In this document: in pieces, positions 13,623 to 18,647 of the stretch | Layout of the letters: every line of letters starts with the position of its first letter | Position numbering within the stretch: the first letter of the stretch is position 1 | Assembly (NCBI GenBank): GCA_001805655.1 | Contig: MHGR01000009.1 | Location: 1 to 18,647 of the forward strand | Reading direction: 5' to 3' | Origin: Omnitrophica WOR_2 bacterium RIFCSPHIGHO2_02_FULL_52_10 | GTDB taxonomy: Bacteria > Omnitrophota > Gorgyraeia > Zapsychrales > Zapsychraceae | Length of the DNA: 18,647 nt | The notes under the pieces: generated by a model | Database searches by the model: none | Seen by the model: only the letters and a program-made list of their open reading frames with translations | What the model was told of the DNA's origin: nothing | Translations under genes and position numbers: made by a program

Positions 13623-14355
13623 ACCGATAGCGTGCAGCGTACAGCGTATAACGGACAGAAAAGAACTAATCGCTAAGCGCTATTCGCTTTCCGCTGAAAA
13701 AGGATTTACCCTCATCGAATTCATGGTCGCCGCCTCAATTCTGGGCTTCATCGGATTAGCGATCCTGACGACGTTCGGCAGCGGGTTCAGCGTTTATGAG
13801 CGCGTACAGGCGTATGGCGGGGCCCAGGCCGACGCCTTGCTTGCCCTTGAGGAACTCGAACGGGATGTGCGTAACATTGTTCCGATTTCGACCATTCCTG
13901 TGGAGGCGGAAGCCGACCGCATCGCCTTCCCCGCGGTCATCGAGACGTACGAAGAGGTGGAGGGGGAGGAGGCGCAGCTGCGCGCCTCCATCGGCAAGGT
14001 CGTCTATTTTCTCGAAGGCATGGGATTGGAGGGCAAGGTCCTGAAAAAGTCAACGCTGAATTATTCCGACGCCGTATCGGGGGGTACGGACAGCGAGAAC
14101 GCGGATGAAACGCTTGTTTCCGTCAGCAATTTGGCGTTCAGGTATTATTCCTACAATGCGGACGAGGGAGAATATCATTGGGATGACGTCTGGAGTGACA
14201 GCGCGGGAGGCGTCCTTAAAGGCGTGGAGGTCACCTTAACGTATCAGGACCTCAACCGCGAGGTGCAGCTTGTGCGGGCTGTGCTCATTCCCGCCGCCGG
14301 CGGCATCGCCGCCGAGGCGGAAGAGGAGGGCACGGAAGAAGGCGGGGGAGAATAG
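13591..14355 (+). CDS. gspJ: Minor pseudopilin GspJ
   Basis: 254 residues. The mature N-terminus is FTLIEFMVAASILGFIGLAIL after Gly38, with Glu5 present. The following region (EELERDVRNIVPI, then ADRIAFPAV) matches the GspJ family, whose members sit in the pseudopilus tip complex. The C-terminus is a Glu/Gly-rich tail (EAEEEGTEEGGGE) unlike a folded domain. The only in-frame ATG/GTG/TTG start before the prepilin motif is 13591, inside gspI, so the leader is 38 residues. It is encoded almost wholly by a heptad-period array. No Shine-Dalgarno is visible, and translation is probably coupled to gspI. The AGGAG for gspK overlaps its stop. Confidence 0.85.
   Translation: MWWTRPRKKNKPIACSVQRITDRKELIAKRYSLSAEKGFTLIEFMVAASILGFIGLAILTTFGSGFSVYERVQAYGGAQADALLALEELERDVRNIVPISTIPVEAEADRIAFPAVIETYEEVEGEEAQLRASIGKVVYFLEGMGLEGKVLKKSTLNYSDAVSGGTDSENADETLVSVSNLAFRYYSYNADEGEYHWDDVWSDSAGGVLKGVEVTLTYQDLNREVQLVRAVLIPAAGGIAAEAEEEGTEEGGGE
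13629..13695. repeat. Inverted pair of heptad-period arrays at the start of gspJ
   Basis: AGCG recurs at 13629, 13636 and 13643, and CGCT at 13671, 13678, 13685 and 13692, all at exact 7-bp spacing. The arms face each other around about 25 bp. The gspI stop lies just before the first arm. The whole structure is read in frame as gspJ residues about 12-36. Confidence 0.8.
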
Positions 14356-14363
14356 GAGCCGAG

Positions 14364-15374
14364 ATGGAAAAAGAGGTGTCCAAGACCGGTAGCGTGCTCA
14401 TCGCTGTTTTGTGGTCCCTTTTTCTTTTGACGGCCCTGGCGCTGGTGATCAACGCCTCCATTACCCCCCAATTGACCCTGGCGGCATCCCTGCGCGACAG
14501 GATGGCGTTGCGGTATTTGGCGGAAGCGGGGGTTCAACGGTCGCTCCTGGAACTGCGATCCGATGAAACGGAAGAATATGACGCCCTGAACAATCCCTGG
14601 GCCGATAATGATGAGGCCTTTAAGGAAATTTTTTTAACGGACATTGGGTATTTCAGCGTGGAGCATGAAATCGCCGGGGAAGGGGAGGAAGGCGGGAAGC
14701 GGTACGGTCTTATCGATGAGGAGCGCAAAATCAACATCAATACGGCGCCGGTTGACGTTTTAACCGGGTTGTTCGTGAACGCCGGGGAAGTTTCCGATCA
14801 GGAGGCGGAGGAAATTGCCGAATCCATCGGAGATTGGCGCGACGGCGATGATGAGGCCATGGATAACGGCGCAGAAAACAATTATTATCAAGGGCTGGGA
14901 GCCCCGTACGCCTGCAAGAACGCCAATTTTGATGTTTTGGAGGAGCTCCTGCTGGTCAAAGGCGTGACGCAGGGAATATTTGACCGTGTGAAGGGTTATG
15001 TGACGGTGTACGGAGAGGGCGCCGTCAATATCAATACGGCGGATGAGGCGGTCCTTCAATGGCTGGGGATAGGGGACGACTTGGCCAAAAAAATCGTGGA
15101 TTACCGCAACGGAGGCGACGGCCAGGGGGCGACCGAAGACGACAACGCGCTTGAAAGCGCGCAGAGCCTGATTCCCGACCTTTCTGCCAGGCTCAGTTTG
15201 TCCGCCGAGGACATTGAGAAGCTGACCAGCGCGCAGAACGCCGGGCTGCTCGGCGTGCGGTCGGATTTTTACCGGGGAGAATCTTACGGCAGGTTTCAGG
15301 ACAGGGAGGCGGCGGTTAAAATCATTTTTGTGGTCAACCGCGACGAGACAATTCATTTTTGGAAAGAAATGTAA
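14364..15374 (+). CDS. gspK: Minor pseudopilin GspK
   Basis: 336 residues. GspK is the large pseudopilin thought to cap the pseudopilus tip. The short leader MEKEVSKTG precedes SVLIAVLWSLFLLTALALVI. Pseudopilin position 5 is not Glu, as is usual for GspK. RMALRYLAEAGVQRSLLEL and IDEERKININTAP follow. Two helix-hairpin-helix-like SAM segments (ININTAPVDVLTGLF near 119-133 and NINTADEAVLQWLGIGDDLAKKIVDYR near 221-247) are characteristic. The start has an AGGAG Shine-Dalgarno that overlaps the gspJ stop, 8 bp between genes. Length is normal for the family. Confidence 0.93.
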   Translation: MEKEVSKTGSVLIAVLWSLFLLTALALVINASITPQLTLAASLRDRMALRYLAEAGVQRSLLELRSDETEEYDALNNPWADNDEAFKEIFLTDIGYFSVEHEIAGEGEEGGKRYGLIDEERKININTAPVDVLTGLFVNAGEVSDQEAEEIAESIGDWRDGDDEAMDNGAENNYYQGLGAPYACKNANFDVLEELLLVKGVTQGIFDRVKGYVTVYGEGAVNINTADEAVLQWLGIGDDLAKKIVDYRNGGDGQGATEDDNALESAQSLIPDLSARLSLSAEDIEKLTSAQNAGLLGVRSDFYRGESYGRFQDREAAVKIIFVVNRDETIHFWKEM

Positions 15375-15401
15375 CGGGGCGGTGGTTCCCTCTTACCTAT
15401 T

Positions 15402-16892
15402 ATGGCGCAGTTATTGTTAAAATCGGGATTTAAAAGGCCCACGGTTGTCGTTGAGATCGGCAACGACTGGCTGAAGATCCTCGAATATAATCCCTCCATC
15501 AAGGGGGGGTGCGTGACGCGCACCAGCCTCGTGAAGCTCGTGCAAATCAAAGAGCCGGTCACGGAAGCCCTGTCCAAGGCGTTTAAAAATCTCAAGCTCA
15601 GCAAGCAGGGCGTCATTGTATGTATCCCGCGTCATTTGGTGACGATACGCATCCTCGAGTTCCCTTCCACCGACCCGAAGGAGATCGACAATATGGTCAC
15701 GCTCCAGGTGGGGAAACAGACGCCGTATTCGCGGGAGGAAATCATTTTTGCCTACAGGCTGATCCACATGGGCCGGCAAGGCTACACGAAGGTCATGCTG
15801 GTCATTGCCAGGCGGAGCATCGTCAACGCCCGCGTGGAGGCTCTGCAGAAGGCGGGCATAGAGGTCGACCGCGTCACGGTCAGTTCCGAGGGGGTTTTTA
15901 ACTGGTTCAGCATCGCCTATGAGTCCAAGATGAAGATGGAAGGCGACGGGATTGTCCTCATCGACATAGACTCCAATTATTCCGACTTTATCATTATTTA
16001 TAAAGAACAGTTTTCCTACACGAGAAACATCCTCATCGGGACCAACCATCTTTTGGAAGAAAAGGAGAAATGGTCGGAAAAATTCATCGAGGAAGTCAAC
16101 CATTCCATAGAGCTTTTTCACAATGAAGAGAAGGACGTGAAGATCAGCCAGATTTTCCTCAGCGGCGCGGCGAAACACGTCGGCGACCTGCAGCGCATCA
16201 TCGGTCATGCCCTGGAGCTGCCGGTGGGGGGCGTGGAGCCGTTCAACAACATCAAAATCCGCAGCGATGCGAATATTTTTAACCAGGAAGATTACATCTA
16301 TGTTTCGCCCTCGCCCGTGCTGGGGATGGCGATCAAGAACAAAGAAATCTTCCTTGATTTGACGTCAAGCGAGCTGCGCATACAGAAAGAAATGGAAGAA
16401 AAGCGCAAGCAAATCATGCTCATGGGGGTTTTGGCGGCGGCGATTGTCATGGTCGGTTCCTTGATCCTGCTGATAACGATTTACACGAAAAATGCTTACC
16501 TCAGCGAGCTCAAGAAGCAAATCACCAAGATCGCCAAGGAGGCCAATTATGTCGAAAACATGCGCAAGCATATCAGCCTTGTGGAAGAGCGGCTCAGCGC
16601 CCAGCGGCGGTCGATTAATGTTCTGCATGAGATCGCCAAGCTGACCCCGAGGGATATCTACTTTACGAATATCAACATTGAAGAGAGGAATCAAACCACC
16701 CTTCAGGGCCGGGCTGATGTGATGTCCAACGTCTTCTCCTTTGTCACCACGCTTGAGGGCTCTCCGTATTTTGAAAATGTCAAAACGACCTATACCACGA
16801 CCAAAAAGGAGAAAGGGGAGGAGTACACGCGCTTCGAGATCATCTGCATGTATGAAGAGGAAGGGGAGATTGAGGAAACGGGCAGTTTGTAG
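15402..16892 (+). CDS. PilM-PilN fusion (GspL-like assembly-platform protein)
   Basis: 496 residues. The first about 320 residues are an actin-like PilM domain: VVVEIGNDWLKILEY (15-29), EFPSTDPKEIDNMVTLQVGKQ (86-106), and phosphate/ATP-fold motifs VLIDIDSNYSDFIIIYKEQ (185-203) and ISQIFLSGAAKHV (248-260). A membrane helix at about 338-361 follows. A periplasmic PilN-like coiled coil and ferredoxin-like domain come next (INVLHEIAKLTPRDIYFTNINIEE, about 405-428). PilM and PilN are separate in type IV pili but joined in GspL of type II systems. It links the cytoplasmic ATPase to the periplasmic ring. It lies 27 bp after gspK and 30 bp before the PilO-like gene. No clear Shine-Dalgarno is seen. 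Confidence 0.85.
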   Translation: MAQLLLKSGFKRPTVVVEIGNDWLKILEYNPSIKGGCVTRTSLVKLVQIKEPVTEALSKAFKNLKLSKQGVIVCIPRHLVTIRILEFPSTDPKEIDNMVTLQVGKQTPYSREEIIFAYRLIHMGRQGYTKVMLVIARRSIVNARVEALQKAGIEVDRVTVSSEGVFNWFSIAYESKMKMEGDGIVLIDIDSNYSDFIIIYKEQFSYTRNILIGTNHLLEEKEKWSEKFIEEVNHSIELFHNEEKDVKISQIFLSGAAKHVGDLQRIIGHALELPVGGVEPFNNIKIRSDANIFNQEDYIYVSPSPVLGMAIKNKEIFLDLTSSELRIQKEMEEKRKQIMLMGVLAAAIVMVGSLILLITIYTKNAYLSELKKQITKIAKEANYVENMRKHISLVEERLSAQRRSINVLHEIAKLTPRDIYFTNINIEERNQTTLQGRADVMSNVFSFVTTLEGSPYFENVKTTYTTTKKEKGEEYTRFEIICMYEEEGEIEETGSL

Positions 16893-16922
16893 GCTAAACC
16901 GGGCGTGCCGCGGGAGATACAT

Positions 16923-17456
16923 ATGTTTTGGGATAAACTTTCACGAAAAGAAAAAGTCGGACTGAGCCTCGCGATCGCTTTCATAACCGTGGCGTTCTTT
17001 GACAGGCTCATTGTCAGCCCGATCCGCAGCCGGGTCCGGCAGATCAACCAGAATATCCAGATCAGCGAAAAACAATTGGCCCATGACTTGCGCAATGTCC
17101 GCCAGAAAGACCAAATCGAGAAGGAATTCGAGAAGTTTGTCGGATACGTGGAGCGCAGCGGCTCCGATGAAGAGGAAGTCGCCAAAATCCTCGGGGAGAT
17201 CGAGTCGCTTTCGCGGCAGTCCGGGATTTACCTGGTGGACATGAAGCCGCAGGCCCCGAAGGATATTGATTTCTATAAGGAGTATACGATTGAGATTGAG
17301 GTTGAGGGTGAGATGATCCCGCTCTCAAAATTCCTGCACCAGTTGAACACCTCCCGGCAGCTGCTGCGCATCAAGAAATTGCGCTTAACTTCAAAAGAGG
17401 AGGGGCAAACGGGTTTGAAGTCTTCCATGGTGATTACAAAAGTGCTGGTCATTTAG
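16923..17456 (+). CDS. PilO/GspM-like assembly protein
   Basis: 177 residues from MFWDKLSRKEKVG. A membrane helix (about 11-28) is followed by a coiled coil (about 35-75, rich in Gln/Glu/Lys/Arg). A small ferredoxin-like domain follows with FYKEYTIEIEVEGEMIPLSKFLHQLNTS, the PilO pattern (alpha helix after a beta strand, ending in a LLRIKKLRL strand). Its partner is the PilN half of the upstream gene. The ATG at 16923 has a GGGAG Shine-Dalgarno 6 nt upstream; a GTG at 16905 is a weaker alternative. It is the last gene of the visible secretion cluster. Confidence 0.8.
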   Translation: MFWDKLSRKEKVGLSLAIAFITVAFFDRLIVSPIRSRVRQINQNIQISEKQLAHDLRNVRQKDQIEKEFEKFVGYVERSGSDEEEVAKILGEIESLSRQSGIYLVDMKPQAPKDIDFYKEYTIEIEVEGEMIPLSKFLHQLNTSRQLLRIKKLRLTSKEEGQTGLKSSMVITKVLVI

Positions 17457-17534
17457 TTTCATAAGAAGCGGGCGCGGCAAGGCTCAAAAAAATGGGAAAG
17501 ATAAAAAAATAACCGAAAAAAACCCGAATTATTC

Positions 17535-17563
17535 TTGTATTAAAATTAATAGTTTGTTATATT
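17535..17563 (+). promoter_or_regulatory. Probable promoter of the coiled-coil gene
   Basis: TTGTAT (17535-17540), a 17-bp spacer and TATATT (17558-17563). The -10 matches 5 of 6 and the -35 3 of 6, in an AT-rich stretch. The transcript would start near 17570 and carry a leader of about 210 nt. Confidence 0.5.
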
Positions 17564-17569
17564 CATACT

Positions 17570-17783
17570 AACTTCTAAAATCGGGTTATTGCTCATCAAA
17601 AACTCAAAGAGGCAGCGGCGGCAGGCGGCGGTCCGGGTATTTACGTCCTAAGCCGCAGGCCGAATTTTGTGAGGTATATAAAGGAAAGTCAGTGAAGCGC
17701 TTACGTTGCATGAGCCATCCAACTTTCAGATCGAAAAACCTGTTGCGCCGGTTGTGGCAACAGGTTTTATTTAAGGAGCGGTA
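17570..17783 (+). promoter_or_regulatory. Structured 5' leader (possible cis-acting RNA), unknown class
   Basis: The 327-bp gap 17457-17783 contains no credible gene. Its 3' part holds several possible helices: GCGGC with GCCGC, and GAAAGT with ACTTTC, enclosing a conserved-looking segment. It ends in a 12-bp hairpin beside the ribosome-binding site. I matched it by eye against TPP, SAM, c-di-GMP, cobalamin, FMN, fluoride and RNase P signatures and found none. It may be a regulatory leader or simply an untranslated region. Confidence 0.35.
17735..17768 (+). terminator. Terminator-like hairpin just before the coiled-coil gene
   Basis: AAAACCTGTTGC (17735-17746) pairs perfectly with GCAACAGGTTTT (17757-17768), 12 bp around a 10-nt loop, followed by ATTT. 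It ends 4 nt before the AAGGAG ribosome-binding site (17773-17778). The shape fits an intrinsic terminator or attenuator in the leader of the downstream gene, or the end of a separate small RNA starting near 17570. Confidence 0.6.
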
Positions 17784-18647
17784 ATGTCGAAGGCGGCCAA
17801 GAAAAGTATTTTTATCCTCATAGCCCTGCTGGCTGCCGCGTTGACCGTAACGGTCCTGTTTTTTATGAAGGCAGAGGAGCTTGATGAAGAGTTGGAAGTC
17901 GCCGAAGACACTTTGGAGACCACGAGGCAGCAATTGACGCTGGCCGAAAAAAAGCGCGTTGAGGACACAAAGAGCTTCAATGACCAGATTCTTAAGATCA
18001 GCGCGGAAAAAGACCAATTCACCCTGCAAGCCAAAGAGATAAAAGAGCAGTCCGATAAAAAAATTAAGGATTTGGAAGGGCAGGTCAGCGAAATCACGGA
18101 GGACCGCGACAAGTGGAAGCGGCGCATCGATGAGCTGCGGCAGAACCGTGACCAGCTGATGGCCAAGGTCGACGAATTGACCAAGCAACTGGAAGCGCAA
18201 CCCCAACCGCAGGTTGTCCATCAGGAAAAAGAATCCGCGCCTCCATCGCTAACTCCCACGGATTTAAGCGGCGCTCCCACGTACATATCCGAGACCGGCA
18301 AAGCCGTGGATGAGGAGTACTGGGCCAACCTTCTCAAGGAAAAAGCCTCGCTTGAGATCGACATTCAGAAACTCAATGAAGAGTTGTCCAAAAAGTCCAT
18401 TGACGTGGTCGAGACCAAACAGAGGGTCGAAGACCTTCAGATTGAGGTCAATACGCTCAAGCATGAAAAAGAGGAGATGGAGGCCGCCATCCAGCATAAA
18501 ATGGACATGATTGACAATATCAGCCTGGAGCTGGCGAGGACCAAGAACGACAAAAAATTCGTTGCTGAGCGCGTCAATAAGCTGAACGAGGAGAACGGAA
18601 AACTGCGCCAGGAGATGAAGAAGCTTGTCTCGGTCAAGAACGCACTG
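17784..18647 (+). CDS. Membrane-anchored long coiled-coil protein (3' end beyond window)
   Basis: 288 codons are open to the window edge, with no stop. The start is the ATG at 17784, with a strong AAGGAG Shine-Dalgarno 5 nt upstream. A membrane helix (about 8-28, SIFILIALLAAALTVTVLFFM) precedes a heptad-rich coiled coil (about 30-138). A Pro/Gln-rich break (139-165, QPQPQVVHQEKE) is followed by a second coiled coil from about 175 to the edge. I do not recognise the family. The position directly after the pilus/secretion cluster, with its own promoter, suggests an envelope-associated spacer or scaffold. Association with the secretion machine is only inferred from location. Confidence 0.85.
   Translation, partial: MSKAAKKSIFILIALLAAALTVTVLFFMKAEELDEELEVAEDTLETTRQQLTLAEKKRVEDTKSFNDQILKISAEKDQFTLQAKEIKEQSDKKIKDLEGQVSEITEDRDKWKRRIDELRQNRDQLMAKVDELTKQLEAQPQPQVVHQEKESAPPSLTPTDLSGAPTYISETGKAVDEEYWANLLKEKASLEIDIQKLNEELSKKSIDVVETKQRVEDLQIEVNTLKHEKEEMEAAIQHKMDMIDNISLELARTKNDKKFVAERVNKLNEENGKLRQEMKKLVSVKNAL

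Noticed and set aside
15417..16208. 263-residue minus-strand open frame opposite the PilM-PilN gene
   Set aside because: Shadow of a clear PilM domain on the other strand; no start signal or recognisable motif.
17604..18221. 205-residue minus-strand open frame near the window end
   Set aside because: Antisense to the coiled-coil gene; its Leu/Phe/Gln richness is what antisense Glu/Lys codons produce.

Overview
The window (about 18.6 kb, mid-range GC with AT-rich gene boundaries) looks like chromosome of a diderm bacterium from an uncultivated lineage. It carries outer-membrane assembly genes (bamD, lptE), a type II secretion / type IV pilus-like assembly operon, competence genes and thiamin genes. 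The gene content, together with degenerate 7-bp minirepeats that run into reading frames, suggests Candidatus Omnitrophota or a related candidate phylum. That assignment is inference; there is no rRNA or marker set here to settle it.

Layout. (1) Minus strand, 6579 down to 1: leuS, comEA, comEC, bamD, lptE and the first codons of holA. leuS, comEA and bamD each have their own recognisable promoter. This resembles the widespread leuS-lptE-holA order with a competence pair and bamD inserted. (2) Minus strand, 7379 down to 6674: a 65-residue zinc-ribbon membrane protein and S-adenosylmethionine decarboxylase. (3) Plus strand, 7438-9595: thiS-thiG-thiH, making the thiazole of thiamin, without a recognisable TPP riboswitch. 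(4) Minus strand, 11062 down to 9721: a TVP38/DedA-like membrane protein and an anchored protein of unknown function, convergent with thiH across two strong hairpins. (5) Plus strand, 11297-17456: gspF, gspG, gspI, gspJ, gspK, a PilM-PilN (GspL-like) fusion and a PilO/GspM-like gene. These are inner-membrane platform and pseudopilins; the ATPase and secretin are not in view. (6) Plus strand, 17535 to the window edge: a promoter, a 5' leader with a 12-bp hairpin next to the ribosome-binding site, and a long coiled-coil membrane-anchored protein that runs off the window.

Two non-coding layers stand out. The first is a roughly 117-bp element present twice in opposite orientation (1798-1913 minus; 11128-11245 plus). 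Its RNA can fold as a cloverleaf, an outer 14-bp helix enclosing three hairpins, with compensatory changes between the copies. In one copy the 3' end forms the -35 box of the bamD promoter. The second is a family of arrays with exact 7-bp periodicity, mostly arranged as facing inverted arms, at gene junctions (bamD/lptE, thiS/thiG, gspF/G, gspG/I, gspI/J) and inside leuS. They extend into proteins and have supplied part of a lipoprotein signal peptide, the leaders of up to three pseudopilins and a low-complexity insertion in leucyl-tRNA synthetase.

Several genes (bamD, the zinc-ribbon gene, the TVP38 gene) have a -10 box only 7-11 nt before an ATG and no Shine-Dalgarno, suggesting leaderless transcripts beside conventional SD-led genes.
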